Notes: generated by a model from the letters alone, not told the origin. DNA of 64,000 bases from Pseudonocardiales bacterium (GCA_019243635.1 JAFAUB010000122.1:1-64000), one strand, 5' to 3'. Shown: positions 1-8,965, counted from the first letter of the stretch. A program made the numbers and translations.

Positions 1-1615
1 CCACGAGGATGATCACGCCGAGCAGCATGCCGATGAACAGCGGCCGGTGCGTGGGCAACGTGCCGGCACTCGCCGGCACCGTGCGCTGGGCGGCCAGTGA
101 TCCGGCCAGGGCCAACACCCACACGATGGGCAGGAATCGGCCGAGTAACATCACCACACCGGTCACGCTGTTGTACCACACGGTGTTCACCGACAACCCG
201 GCGAACGCGCTACCGTTGTTGTTCGCCGTGGAGGTGAAGGCGTAAAGGATCTCGGACAGGCCGTGCGCGCCGGGGTTGAGGATCGCCGCCCGCTCACCCT
301 GGAGCGCTATCGCCAGCCCGGTGCCGATCAGCACCAGTGCCGGGGTGGTCAGGATGTACAGGGAGGCCAGCTTCATCTCCCGGGGCCGGATCTTCTTGTT
401 CAGGTACTCCGGGGTGCGCCCGACCATCAGCCCGGCCACGAACACCGTGACGACGGCCAGCACCAGAATCCCGTACAGCCCCGACCCGGTGCCACCGGGG
501 GCGATCTCGCCCAGCATCATGTTCAGGATCGCGATGCCGCCGCCCAGCGGGGACAGCGAGTCGTGCGCGGTGTTGACCGCCCCGGTGGAGGTCACCGTGG
601 TCGAGGCCGCGAACAGCGAGCTGCCCGGGATGCCGAACCGGACCTCCTTGCCCTCCAACGCCCCGCCCGCGGCCAGCGCCGCCGCGCTATGGCGCCCGGA
701 CTCGAAGAAGCTGATCGCTGCGGTGGAGGCGACCCAGATGATCGCCATCACCGCGAGGATCGCGTAACCCTGGCGCCGGTCACCGACCATCCGCCCGAAT
801 GTTCGGGTCAAGGCCACCCCGATGACCAGGATCAGGAATACCTCGACCAGGTTGGTGACCGGGTTCGGGTTCTCGAACGGGTGCGCGGAGTTGGCGTTGT
901 AGAAGCCGCCCCCGTTCGTACCCAGCTCCTTGATGGCCTCCTGGGAGGCCACCGGCCCGCCGGTGACCACCTGGTGCCGACCCGCCAGCGTGGTCACCGT
1001 GTGCGCCGAGGAGAAGTTGTCCACCACCCCGCCGGCCAGCAGCACCAGCGCGAAGACGAGGGAGATCGGCAACAGCAGCCGCAGGCACGTCCGGGTGAGG
1101 TCCACCCAGAAGTTGCCCACCCGGTCGGTCCGCGACCGGGCGAACCCGCGGATCAGCGCGATCACCACCACGATGCCCACCGCCGAGGAGGCGAAGTTCT
1201 GCACCGCAAACCCGGCCATCTGCACCAGATGGCCCATCGTGGACTCACCCGAGTACCACTGCCAGTTCGTGTTGGTCACGAACGACACCGCGGTGTTGAA
1301 CGCCCCGTCCGCTTTCACCGCCGGAAGACCCAGTGACAGCAGCAGGTGCTCCTGGAGGCGTTGGAAGCCGTAGAGGAAAAGCACCGACACCGCGGAGAAC
1401 GCCAAGACCCCGCGCAGATAGGTGGACCATTTCTGGTCGACGTCGGCGTCCACCCCGATCAGCCGGTAGATACCCCGCTCGATTCGCCAGTGTTTTCTGT
1501 GGGGGCTGTCCGTGGTGAAGATATGCGCCATGTAGTCACCCAGCGGCCGGTAGCACACCGCCAGGGCGAGCATCAGCAGGCCGGCCTGCAACCACCCGGC
1601 GGCCGCGGTGCTCAT
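1..1615 (-). CDS. kdpA: Potassium-transporting P-type ATPase subunit A (partial, C-terminus outside window)
   Basis: KdpA is the membrane K+-channel-like subunit of the high-affinity KdpFABC uptake ATPase. About 538 residues are visible, so only the last few of the usual 550-560 are missing. All four pore-loop signatures can be read: [11 protein letters not shown] near residue 113, GTNGGGF near 230, [12 protein letters not shown] near 340 and [11 protein letters not shown] near 465, separated by hydrophobic helices. The start ATG overlaps the kdpF stop as ATGA, the usual kdp arrangement. kdpB and kdpC are expected just left of the window. The regulator genes kdpD and kdpE are not seen here. 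Confidence 0.97.
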   Translation of the reverse strand, partial: MSTAAAGWLQAGLLMLALAVCYRPLGDYMAHIFTTDSPHRKHWRIERGIYRLIGVDADVDQKWSTYLRGVLAFSAVSVLFLYGFQRLQEHLLLSLGLPAVKADGAFNTAVSFVTNTNWQWYSGESTMGHLVQMAGFAVQNFASSAVGIVVVIALIRGFARSRTDRVGNFWVDLTRTCLRLLLPISLVFALVLLAGGVVDNFSSAHTVTTLAGRHQVVTGGPVASQEAIKELGTNGGGFYNANSAHPFENPNPVTNLVEVFLILVIGVALTRTFGRMVGDRRQGYAILAVMAIIWVASTAAISFFESGRHSAAALAAGGALEGKEVRFGIPGSSLFAASTTVTSTGAVNTAHDSLSPLGGGIAILNMMLGEIAPGGTGSGLYGILVLAVVTVFVAGLMVGRTPEYLNKKIRPREMKLASLYILTTPALVLIGTGLAIALQGERAAILNPGAHGLSEILYAFTSTANNNGSAFAGLSVNTVWYNSVTGVVMLLGRFLPIVWVLALAGSLAAQRTVPASAGTLPTHRPLFIGMLLGVIILV

Positions 1616-1704
1616 GTGAACCGCTCCGGCGCCACCAGGGCCACCACCAGGTAGACGACCAGCAACACCGACACCACCAACCCGGCGACATCCGTGATGC
1701 TCAC
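1612..1704 (-). CDS. kdpF: KdpF stabilising subunit of the K+ ATPase
   Basis: A 30-residue single-helix peptide ([20 protein letters not shown]...) ending in APERFT, close to the normal size and shape of KdpF, a small lipid-like stabilising subunit of KdpABC. It starts at a GTG that overlaps the stop of the upstream micro-ORF (GTGA), and its own stop overlaps the kdpA start (ATGA), so all three are translationally coupled. The Pro-Glu-Arg-Phe C-terminus is typical of KdpF. Confidence 0.9.
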   Translation of the reverse strand: MSITDVAGLVVSVLLVVYLVVALVAPERFT

Positions 1705-1826
1705 CGCGCCACCCCGTTCTCGACGTCCGCGCTGTCCGTACCGACCAGGCGCTCCACCCCCCGCACCGCCAGAGCCAACACCGCGAAAACCACGATCGTC
1801 AACACGATAAAAGCTACATCCGGCAT
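1701..1826 (-). CDS. 41-residue membrane micro-ORF at the head of the kdp operon
   Basis: Reads [20 protein letters not shown] followed by [21 protein letters not shown]: one transmembrane helix, then a short charged cytoplasmic tail. A good ribosome site (GAGGAG, 7 nt from the ATG) precedes it, and its stop overlaps the kdpF start as GTGA. Micro-ORFs of this shape occur in front of kdpF in other actinobacteria as I recall, but I know no assigned function. A role as an accessory subunit or a translational coupler for kdpF is inference. An alternative upstream start would give a longer frame but lacks a ribosome site. Confidence 0.75.
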   Translation of the reverse strand: MPDVAFIVLTIVVFAVLALAVRGVERLVGTDSADVENGVAR

Positions 1827-1935
1827 CCAAGGCTCCTCACCATCGAAAGGGCGCGGGAAATCCCTTTCTCGTGCCACGGGGCGACACCTCGTCGCGGCAC
1901 CAGTACACTCCGACGGCGACCGGGCGGTGCGACTC

Positions 1936-1985
1936 CCTCACGATTTCCTCACGCCAAGGGAGGAAATCCTCACGACTTCCTCACG
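1936..1985. promoter_or_regulatory. Four phased CCTCACG repeats upstream of the kdp operon (putative OmpR-family operator)
   Basis: The heptamer CCTCACG begins at 1936, 1947, 1968 and 1979, that is at spacings of 11, 21 and 11 bp, so all copies lie on one helix face as two 7-N4-7 direct-repeat pairs. This is the geometry of OmpR/PhoB-family response regulators. It sits 110-160 bp upstream of the kdp micro-ORF and about 190-240 bp upstream of mgtC, so it could serve either or both. KdpE is the obvious candidate protein, by inference only. Confidence 0.6.
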
Positions 1986-2175
1986 CTACCCGCGCACAAC
2001 ATCACGGCGCACGGTCGACCGATGACGAAAGGTGACCGAACCGGACCGCGGGGATGCTCTTCATACAGTCGTGGTCATCGTCCGACTCGCCGCCGGTGGC
2101 TGAGCGCCCGACCCGCTGGTGTGCGGCAGGGTGGGAGGTCGGTAACGGGACACGACCCGCATGGGAGGGCGTCTG

Positions 2176-2979
2176 ATGGCGACGTTGGAGATGGGGCTGC
2201 GGCTGGCCGCCGGTCTGGGGCTGGGAGCGGTGATAGGTATGGAGCGCCAGTGGCGGGCCCGTGGCGCGGGGCTGCGCACCAACGCGCTGGTGGCCACCGG
2301 TGCCGCGCTGTTCGTGCTGCTGTCGGCCTACGGGTTCGACGCCGGTCTCCTCGGCGGCGTCCGGGTCGCCGACCCGACCCGGGTGGCCGCCCAGATCGTG
2401 TCCGGGATCGGGTTCCTCGGTGCCGGGGTGATCCTGCGCGACGGGCTCAACGTACGCGGGTTGAACACCGCGGCCACCCTGTGGTGCGCCGCCGCGGTCG
2501 GGGCGCTGGCCGGCGCCGGGATGTACCCCATCGCCGCGCTGGGCACCGCCGCAGTGATCATCGCGAACGTGGTGCTGCGACCGCTGGGACACCGCATCGA
2601 CCACCAACCCAGCGGTGGCGACGAGCTCAGCATCAGCTACCGCTTCGAGGCCGTCTGCGCCGAACCGGCCGAGGCGCACATCCGCGCCCTGCTCGTCCAA
2701 GCCGTCGGTGGCAGCGAGTTCCAGCTGCGCGGCATCCGCAGCTACAACACCGACACCGACCACCAGGTCGGTGTCGTCGCCGAGCTGACCACCGAGCAGC
2801 GCAACGACAGCCAACTCGAGCAGGCCGTCAGCCGGCTCAGCCTCGAACCCGCCGTCACCGCCGTCACCTGGACCGTGTGCACCGACCCCGACAACACCCC
2901 CGACGACGCCCCCACCCCCCGCACCGCCACGAAGAACTGGCGGTTCCGCTCGCCGGTCACCCGCGACCACACGCGGTAG
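2176..2979 (+). CDS. mgtC: MgtC/SapB-family membrane protein
   Basis: N-terminal hydrophobic domain with the MgtC signature set: GLGLGAVIGMERQWR, GAGLRTNALVATGAALF, GIGFLGAGVILRDG and NTAATLWCAAAVG, about five transmembrane helices over residues 1-140. A soluble ACT-like C-terminal domain of about 110 residues follows. MgtC proteins are linked to growth at low Mg2+ and to control of ATP synthase or K+ and Mg2+ balance in several bacteria. The start at 2176 is chosen for the GGAGG seven bases upstream; an in-frame ATG at 2161 is less likely. It diverges from the kdp operon and shares its regulatory region, which suggests a joint cation response. The C-terminus is rich in Pro, Thr and Asp. Confidence 0.92.
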   Translation: MATLEMGLRLAAGLGLGAVIGMERQWRARGAGLRTNALVATGAALFVLLSAYGFDAGLLGGVRVADPTRVAAQIVSGIGFLGAGVILRDGLNVRGLNTAATLWCAAAVGALAGAGMYPIAALGTAAVIIANVVLRPLGHRIDHQPSGGDELSISYRFEAVCAEPAEAHIRALLVQAVGGSEFQLRGIRSYNTDTDHQVGVVAELTTEQRNDSQLEQAVSRLSLEPAVTAVTWTVCTDPDNTPDDAPTPRTATKNWRFRSPVTRDHTR

Positions 2980-3162
2980 CGCCCACACTGGGAGCTGGGC
3001 TCCTCGCTGTATCAAGTGGGCGTGGTCGTCAAGCGGGGTTGTTCACGGTGGCGACGGCATCAACCCAGTGGAGCGTCAACAAGCTCGTCCGGGAGCGGAG
3101 CCATCGGTTCCGCCAAGACAGCTCGGCGGACACCACGGTTGTACCAGAAGCGAGGTAGCCAC

Positions 3163-3558
3163 GTGACTATGCTGACTGAGCACGATATCGAACGGGCCCT
3201 CGTGATCGTCGCCCATCCAGACGACGCCGAGTTCTGGGCTGGCGGTACCATCGCGCGCTGGACTGACACCGGTGTTGCCGTGACGTACTGTGTGCTGACT
3301 GACGGCGAGACCGGCGGCTACGACGCGAGCATTCCCCGTGGAGATATCCCGCGCATTCGCCGTGATGAGCAACAGAAGGCTGCGGCATCGCTCGGCGTGA
3401 AAGACGTTCGGTTCTTCGGTCTCGCAGAGGGTGAGGTACAGCCTGGTGACATGCAGCTACGACGAGCACTCGTCGCCGTCATCCGAGCGGTGCGGCCGCA
3501 GCGTGTCACTTGGAGCCGTCACCAGTGTGGGAGCCAAGCCACAGGTACTGCTGGTTGA
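3163..3558 (+). pseudogene. Truncated PIG-L/LmbE-type N-acetyl-sugar deacetylase
   Basis: The first 110 or so residues are a clear PIG-L deacetylase: VIVAHPDDAEFWAGG (the Zn motif AHPDD), DGETGG and RRDEQQKAAASLGV. Homology stops after RPQRV, near base 3505. The remaining 15 codons are out of family, and the second half, including the HPDH Zn ligand, is missing. An intact paralogue lies at 40287-41015 and runs on with FPHRDLQ...HPDHQ at this point. The break coincides with the 3' end of the decayed methyltransferase on the other strand, so a deletion joined the two. The start is GTG 3163 or ATG 3169. The protein is presumably inactive. Confidence 0.85.
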
Positions 3559-4472
3559 CGTCGGTCGATGCCCGGATGCCCAGCCGGGTCCGGCCGGGGC
3601 GGCCGTGATGCTGCCGGCTGCGCCACGCGGTTTCGATGGTGTCGCACGGTCGACGCCGGCCGAACTGCCGGACGAGGTAGGTGCCGTCCACTCGTGGCTG
3701 GGTACTGACCGTGGCGTAGCTGTCGCTGGTGTGCACCAGGAGAGTGCCGGGTTGGTGCTCGGTCGGTTCGGTCACGGCGAGGTTGACCGGTGCCAGGTGC
3801 AGCTCGAGCCAGAACTGGAACTCGGGCTCGAGGAGATCGTGGGGGTTGAGGTCGGTCACGGCTTCGTAGGGCGTGGGCGGGTCGACTTGCGGGAGGCCGT
3901 ACACCTCCAGCGGCCCACGTGGGTCCTCGGCGCGGTCGCGCAGGGGCATGAAGTACCCGGTGAGTTCGTCGAAGCTCCCGACGACCACGTCGTCCTCGGC
4001 CTTGGTCAGCACCGCCAAGGCGCCGGAGGCGGACCCGAACGGGGCAATGAGTCGCCCACCCGGTGTGAGCTGCGTGATCCACGCGGGAGGGATGTGGGAG
4101 ACGGCGCAGGTGACGATGATCGCATCGAACGGTGCCCGGTCGGGTGCACCGACAGTGCCGTCACCGCTGATGAGAACCAGGTCGAGGACGAGGTCGGCAC
4201 TCCCTCGACGTCTGGGTTCACAGCGCGGTGCTGGGTCAGCAGGGCCTCGTTGCGATACACCGTGTCCAGCCACCCGCCGGCGTCCTCGGCGTCCCGCGTG
4301 CGGATCAACATCCCGGCCGCGCGCCGGGGGCATAGAAGGCGGGGACGAACACGTGCCGCGGGGTGTGTTCAAAGGCCGCCACCCATGCCGGGTCACTCAA
4401 GTGCCCGGCCGCGCTCAGCTCGTCGGCGAGCCTCCTCGCGCGGGACCGCCACTGCCCCGCGACGGTGGTCAT
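3506..4472 (-). pseudogene. Decayed PCMT-like methyltransferase of an ATP-grasp RiPP locus
   Basis: Pieces of one protein-L-isoaspartate-methyltransferase-like enzyme lie in order but in different frames. The N-terminal part (MTTVAGQWRSRARRLADELS..., from ATG 4472) hits a stop near 4320. The middle (EDAGGWLDTVYRNEALLTQH) is in a second frame. The C-terminal half (FDAIIVTCAVSHIPPAWITQ, GGRLIAPFG, ending with an NQQYLWLG-type tail) is in a third. The SAM-binding motif I region (an EIGTGTGY-like stretch) is missing, so there is an internal deletion as well as frameshifts. The start overlaps the stop of the ATP-grasp remnant (ATGA). Methyltransferases of this kind accompany ATP-grasp peptide maturases (tgm-type loci). 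Confidence 0.8.
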
Positions 4473-4875
4473 GCCCGCGCCAACAGTTCGGCGACGATCG
4501 CGTCGGTCATGGGCAGATCACAGGCTTCCGCCAGCCATCCCCACTGCCCGCTGGCGTTCGTCTCCAGGTACCACCACCGATCGTGGTCATCAACGATGAA
4601 GTCGAAAGCGCCGAACCGCAGCCCCATCACCGACAGATACCTCGCGATCGCCTCAGTGACCGATGCCGGGCACCGGGTGACCCGGCAGGAGACCGCGTCG
4701 TAGTCCGACCGCCAATCCACCCGCGCGGCCTCACTGTGAGCATGGATTGCGACCGGGAACAACACGTCACCGATCGCGGTGACCCGAACCGCGTACCGAG
4801 GCCGCCGCGACGATCCAACGCACCAGCCACCGTGTCCAGCGACCAGTCACCGACCGCGCCGACGACCAGCACCAT
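4469..4875 (-). pseudogene. Internally deleted ATP-grasp ribosomal peptide maturase
   Basis: The N-terminus MVLVVGAVGDWSLDTVAGAL starts at 4875. After about 27 residues the sequence jumps and changes frame into the C-terminal ATP-grasp lobe: YAVRVTAIGDVLFPVAIHAH, then FGAFDFIVDDHDRWWYLETN and ASGQWGWLAEACDLPM, with the Mg/ATP-binding E-x-N. Against the usual 310-330 residues, roughly 190 central residues (the ATP-binding subdomain) are gone. It follows the precursor gene by 15 bp and overlaps the methyltransferase start, preserving the A-B-C order of a tgm-type operon. It cannot encode an active ligase. Confidence 0.82.
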
Positions 4876-4890
4876 CGCCTTGGCCCCGGC

Positions 4891-5124
4891 TCAGTCGTCG
4901 GGCACTGTGTAGTCGTCGGGAACCTGCCGACCGTCCAGCGTGGTCCGCGCCGGGACATTGGTCCGGTGAGACGCCGTCCGGTGGCTGACCGTGGCCGGCT
5001 CACCCACGACCGCGAACCGCAGCGCGAACGGCCGCTCCTCGCTCGGGCGGGCGTCACTGAGTGGACCCGCCAACCGAAGCAGCGGAAACCGCTGGGCCAC
5101 CGGCACCAGCGGATCACTGAACAT
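4891..5124 (-). CDS. Putative ATP-grasp-modified RiPP precursor (orphaned)
   Basis: A 77-residue peptide starting MFSDPLVPVAQRFPLLRLAG, with RPFALRFAVVGEP around residue 32. This PFxLRxA element is the signature of the ATP-grasp-target peptide family. It ends with an acidic, Thr- and Asp-rich core (TTLDGRQVPDDYTVPDD), the expected acceptor and donor residues for ester or amide macrocycles. A strong ribosome site (GGGAGG) precedes ATG 5124. It lies directly upstream of the maturase remnant on the same strand. The gene itself looks intact, but its maturase is deleted, so the peptide is probably unmodified or modified in trans. Assignment to the family is from motif recognition only. Confidence 0.75.
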   Translation of the reverse strand: MFSDPLVPVAQRFPLLRLAGPLSDARPSEERPFALRFAVVGEPATVSHRTASHRTNVPARTTLDGRQVPDDYTVPDD

Positions 5125-5388
5125 ACCCGTCCTCCCTTCCCCTGCGCGGTACGCCACCAGGTCCGAGTGAACCACGCAAGTCGGACCGTCGGTCTGTTGG
5201 GGCGGTTGCGTTGCGTGAAGCTGGAGCAGGCGAGGTCCTTGATCCACCGTCTGCGCGCCCGGCCCGGCAGGTCGCCCGTGGATGGTCTTGGGGGTCGTCG
5301 TGCTGCGGACGACCGTGCTGCCGGTCGCGATGGCGACCGCAGGGCCAACTGGTAGCGACGGGGGGACCGGCTGATCGATTCTGCTGTT

Positions 5389-5448
5389 GCCGAGTTCGAC
5401 GAGAGCGCTGCTCGGCCGCCGCAGAGCAGCGCTCTCGTCGAACTCGGC
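5389..5448. repeat. Dispersed palindrome, family 2 copy 1
   Basis: Perfect 25-bp inverted arms (5389-5413 and 5424-5448, beginning GCCGAGTTCGAC) around a 10-nt loop, followed by CACTGAG. A related copy with the same arm ends, centre and CACTGAG flank lies at 52756-52815. There is no T-run, and no gene ends within 200 bp on the + strand, so a simple terminator role is not compelling here. Confidence 0.85.
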
Positions 5449-5598
5449 ACACTGAGACACCCAAGACCAGGCCTGGGCGGGGTGACAGACGGAGGTATCC
5501 CTCGGACGGTCGTGCGGGGCGCGCACGTCACGCCGGCAGACCGGTCACCCTGGGCACAAAGCCGACCACAGTGCGTGATCGACATGGGTCATGGCACC

Positions 5599-6171
5599 AT
5601 GTGGCCCGTGACAGGCACGCAGCCCCGCAACGGCCGGCACGCTAAACCGGAACCACCGCTCGCGGTGCCCGCTGTCCCGCTGTCACCGGAAGAGCTCCCG
5701 CAGCTCGCGGATGCGTCCCTGGGCGACCTGGTCCGGGAGGCCGCCACGCACTTCTCCACCTTGTTCCGCTCGGAGGTGGAGCTGGCCAAGGCGGAGGTGA
5801 CCACCGAGCTCCGCAAGGGCGTCAAGGGCAGCATCTTCTTCATCCTCGCGCTGGCGATCGTGTTGTTCAGCCTGTTCTTCCTGTTCATCACGGTGGCCGA
5901 GGTGCTGGCCATCTGGCTGCCGCAGTGGGCCGGGTTCGGCATCGTGTTCGGACTGATGCTGGGCGCCGCGGCGGGGTGCGCACTGCTGGGCTGGCGCCGG
6001 ATGCGCAGCATCCGCAAGCCGGAACGCACGATCAGCACCGTACGCGATACCGGGGCGGCGCTGACCCGCCGGAGCGCCGGGTACCGCGGCGCCGGCGAGT
6101 TCAGTGCTGGCCAACCCAGCACTGGGCCGGTCAGCACTGGGCCGGTCAGCACTGACCCGTCCAGGGAGTGA
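5599..6171 (+). CDS. Holin-X-like/phage holin superfamily III membrane protein
   Basis: About 190 residues. A conserved amphipathic helix (SLGDLVREAATHFSTLFRSE, then VELAKAEVTTELRKG) precedes two transmembrane hairpin helices (residues about 80-140) and a basic tail, the layout of the actinobacterial holin-X family. The C-terminus carries three tandem STGPV/STDPS units encoded by a 15-bp DNA repeat (about 6106-6160). The stop overlaps the start of the epoxide hydrolase gene, a pairing also known near ephE in mycobacteria. The start is uncertain: ATG 5599, or GTG 5608, neither with a strong ribosome site. Function unknown, membrane-located. Confidence 0.75.
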   Translation: MWPVTGTQPRNGRHAKPEPPLAVPAVPLSPEELPQLADASLGDLVREAATHFSTLFRSEVELAKAEVTTELRKGVKGSIFFILALAIVLFSLFFLFITVAEVLAIWLPQWAGFGIVFGLMLGAAAGCALLGWRRMRSIRKPERTISTVRDTGAALTRRSAGYRGAGEFSAGQPSTGPVSTGPVSTDPSRE

Positions 6172-7091
6172 GCCGCCCGCCGGACCCCGGCTCGGTACGG
6201 GTTCCTGGACCCTGGACGCATCGCGAGATATCGGCCAACGGGATCCGGCTGCACGTGGCGGAGCTCGGGACGGGCCCGCTGGTGCTCCTGCTGCACGGCT
6301 TCCCGGAGTTCTGGTGGTCCTGGCGCCACCAGCTCCCCGCGCTCGCCGCGGCGGGGATGCGCGCCGTCGCGGTGGACCTGCGGGGCTACGGCGACTCGGA
6401 CAAGCCCCCCCGGGGATACGACCCGTGGACGTTGTCCGGTGACGTGGCGGGCCTGGTCCGGGCGCTCGGGGAACGCCAGGCCGACCTGGTCGGGCACGAC
6501 TGGGGCGGCATCCTCAGCTGGTGCACGGCCGCGCTGCACCCCCGGGTGGTGCGGTCGGTGGCGGTGCTGGCCGCCGCTCATCCACGAGCGATGGGCCAAG
6601 CGCTGCTGTGCGACCCGGCACAGCGCTCGGCGGCCCGGTACCTCGCCAGTGTCCAAGCCCCCTGGTTGCCCGAGCGCAGCCTCACCCACGACGGCGCAGC
6701 GCGGGTGGAGAGGATCCTGCGCACCGGGGCGGGACCGCGGTGGTGCGCGTCGAGCGAGCTCACCGCGGCGGCCCGGCGTTACCGTGAGGCCATGCTGATC
6801 CCCGGCGCGGCGCACTGCGCGCTGGAGTACTACCGGTGGGTCGGCCGCTCGCGGTTCCGCTTCGACGGGCGCCGGCTGTCCCGGGCGGTGGACCGGACGG
6901 TGCGGGTGTCGGTGCTCCAGCTGCACGGTGCCGATGACCCGTACGTGCTGGAGCGGACCGCGCGCCGCTCGGCCCGCTGGGCCGGCGACGGTCACCGCTA
7001 CGAGGTGCTGCCCGGGGTCGGGCACTTCGTGCAACAAGAAGCCCCGGAGCACACCACGGCGTTGCTCACCGAGTTCCTCCGCGCCCCGTGA
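6168..7091 (+). CDS. Alpha/beta hydrolase, epoxide hydrolase type (EphE-like)
   Basis: 307 residues with GTG start overlapping the upstream stop (GTGA). Family landmarks: the oxyanion motif HGFPEFWWSWRHQ, the nucleophile elbow GHDWGG (Asp nucleophile, as in epoxide hydrolases rather than Ser esterases), the SDKPP loop, a cap-domain region around residues 135-220, and the late acid and base in GADDPYV and GVGHFVQQEAPE. Likely opens epoxides with water in the cytosol; the substrate cannot be told. Co-transcribed with the holin-like gene. Confidence 0.88.
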   Translation: MSRPPDPGSVRVPGPWTHREISANGIRLHVAELGTGPLVLLLHGFPEFWWSWRHQLPALAAAGMRAVAVDLRGYGDSDKPPRGYDPWTLSGDVAGLVRALGERQADLVGHDWGGILSWCTAALHPRVVRSVAVLAAAHPRAMGQALLCDPAQRSAARYLASVQAPWLPERSLTHDGAARVERILRTGAGPRWCASSELTAAARRYREAMLIPGAAHCALEYYRWVGRSRFRFDGRRLSRAVDRTVRVSVLQLHGADDPYVLERTARRSARWAGDGHRYEVLPGVGHFVQQEAPEHTTALLTEFLRAP

Positions 7092-7097
7092 TGATGA

Positions 7098-8735
7098 TCA
7101 GCCGACGACGACGGGCTTGAGCTGGGGGACGGCCTTGTCGGCGTGGTAGTCCCGCGCCTCGGTCTCGTCGGTGCCGTTGCGGACTCGCATCCGGCGCAGC
7201 ACGACGGTGACCACCGCGGCGACCACGAGGTTGCCGAGGAGAGCGACGAGTCCGACGTAGATCTGCATCGGTGAGCCCGCGAAGGGATGCCGGCCGAGGA
7301 TCGACAGCCTGGCCAGTTCAAGCCCCGTGGCGCCGAAGTGCCCCGTGCCGGTGGCGGGGTCGGGGATGCTGTAGAGCATCGACAGTCCCCACGCCAGTCC
7401 GACGGCCCAGCCCGCAGCGAGGCCCCAGAGGTGGAACCAGCGGGTGTAGAGCGCGATCGCCACCATCGGCAGCGTCTGTAGAATGATCACGCCACCGATC
7501 TGATGCAGGGTGATGGAGTACTGCGGGTCGATCAGCACGACCAGGGCGACGGCGCCGAACTTCACCGTCAGCGAGGCGATCTTGGCCTGCCTGGTCTCCT
7601 GCTCGGGGGTGGCGTCGCGATGCAGGTACGCCTTGTAGATGTTCCGGGTCCACAGGTTCGCCACCGCGATCGACATGACCGCGGCGGGAACCAGCGCGCC
7701 GATCCCGATGGCGGCGAACGCGATCCCGGCGAACCAGGAGGTGAACTGTCCCTCGAAGAGCATCGGAATGATCGTGTTGGAGTCCGGTCGGCCGGTGGCC
7801 GCATTGACGATCGGGTGCGTGTGCGCCGCGATCGCCGCGTAGCCGAGCAACGGGAACAGCCCCAGCACCAGTGCATTTATCGGCAGCGCCGCCATGTTGC
7901 GTTTGAGGACGTTGCTGCTGCGGCAGGCCAGCGCACCGGTCACCACATTCGGGTAGACGAACAACGCGAGTGCTGAGCCCAGCGCCAGCGTGACGTACTG
8001 CAACTGGTTGTCGGTACCCAGCACAATTCCTTCGCCATGCGAGGGCAGGGCGGCGAACTTCGTGTCCGCAGCGTCGAAGATAGTACTCCACCCGAGTCTC
8101 CACGACACGGTGACCGTAGCGGTGACGATCACCAGGTAGATCACCAGTCCTTTCACGAAGGAGATCAGCGCTGGAGCCCGCAGACCGGCCCGGTAGGTAT
8201 ACACCGCGAGGATCACGAACGCGACGAACAGCGGGATGTGCCCGGCCAGCCCGGCCCAGTTGAGACCCATGGTGCGTAATACCGCCTCCAGCCCGGCCAG
8301 TTGCAAGGCGATATAGAACATCATCGCGACGGTTCCGGTGACCGCCGTCAGCAGCGCCAACGCGGCCGATCCGTAGCGACCTCGGACGAAGTCCGCCGGC
8401 GTCACATACCCGCGTACCCGCGACACCGACCATAACCGCACCACTGGCAGGAAAACCAGCGGGTAGACGAACGCGCCGTAGGTCAGCGAGTAGAACCCCG
8501 TTGGCCCGGTACCCCACATCAGCGCGGGCGCCGCGACGTAGGTGTACGCGGTGAAGATGTCACCACTGAGGAGGAACCAGGTGACCCCCGAGCCGAACCC
8601 GCGACCACCCAGTCCCCATTCATCCAGGTGATCGAGTGGAAAGCTCACCTTCCACCGGGCGGCGTAGAAACCGAGCCCGGTGACGGCGGCGAACAGCAGC
8701 GTGAAGATGACCAGCTCGGTCCACCGCACGGTCAC
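7098..8735 (-). CDS. Sodium:solute symporter family permease (monocarboxylate/acetate type)
   Basis: 545 residues, about 13 hydrophobic helices, with SSS-family features such as WFLLSGDIFTAYTYVAAPAL near the N-terminus and GALVPAAVMSIAVANLWTRN in the middle. The combination of this permease with a DUF3311 partner gene immediately upstream is typical of MctP-like monocarboxylate uptake systems of actinobacteria and rhizobia. The exact substrate (acetate, pyruvate, lactate or propionate) is not readable. The start overlaps the stop of the DUF3311 gene (ATGA). It converges on the epoxide hydrolase gene with only 6 bp between stops. Confidence 0.88.
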   Translation of the reverse strand: MTVRWTELVIFTLLFAAVTGLGFYAARWKVSFPLDHLDEWGLGGRGFGSGVTWFLLSGDIFTAYTYVAAPALMWGTGPTGFYSLTYGAFVYPLVFLPVVRLWSVSRVRGYVTPADFVRGRYGSAALALLTAVTGTVAMMFYIALQLAGLEAVLRTMGLNWAGLAGHIPLFVAFVILAVYTYRAGLRAPALISFVKGLVIYLVIVTATVTVSWRLGWSTIFDAADTKFAALPSHGEGIVLGTDNQLQYVTLALGSALALFVYPNVVTGALACRSSNVLKRNMAALPINALVLGLFPLLGYAAIAAHTHPIVNAATGRPDSNTIIPMLFEGQFTSWFAGIAFAAIGIGALVPAAVMSIAVANLWTRNIYKAYLHRDATPEQETRQAKIASLTVKFGAVALVVLIDPQYSITLHQIGGVIILQTLPMVAIALYTRWFHLWGLAAGWAVGLAWGLSMLYSIPDPATGTGHFGATGLELARLSILGRHPFAGSPMQIYVGLVALLGNLVVAAVVTVVLRRMRVRNGTDETEARDYHADKAVPQLKPVVVG

Positions 8736-8947
8736 CGCCGGTCACTCGTCTTGAGGTACACCACCGCCACACAGATCACGCCGAGCGGGATGAACAGGAA
8801 CTGGCACCAGTAGAAGAACGGGAAACCGAACAGGCGTGGCCTGTCGCTGTTGTACAGCGGCGTGACCAGCACGAGCAGCGGCACCAGGAGCAGCAGGTTC
8901 CAGCTGCTCCAGCGCGGCGCCGGGCGTTGCGGCGAACTGGATGGCAT
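8732..8947 (-). CDS. DUF3311 small membrane partner of the symporter
   Basis: 71 residues with two transmembrane helices (NLLLLVPLLVLVTPLYNSDR and FGFPFFYWCQFLFIPLGVIC), matching the DUF3311 pattern of P-x-YN and FPFFYWYQ. It is coupled to the permease through a 4-bp overlap. Members of this family are thought to help assemble or regulate the SSS permease; that is inference from neighbourhood. Confidence 0.85.
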   Translation of the reverse strand: MPSSSPQRPAPRWSSWNLLLLVPLLVLVTPLYNSDRPRLFGFPFFYWCQFLFIPLGVICVAVVYLKTSDRR

Positions 8948-8965
8948 CTTTGCGACCCCACAACG

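Noticed and set aside
263..1336. 357-residue open frame on the + strand inside kdpA
   Set aside because: Arg/Pro/Gly-rich shadow of kdpA, which has all four pore signatures on the other strand.
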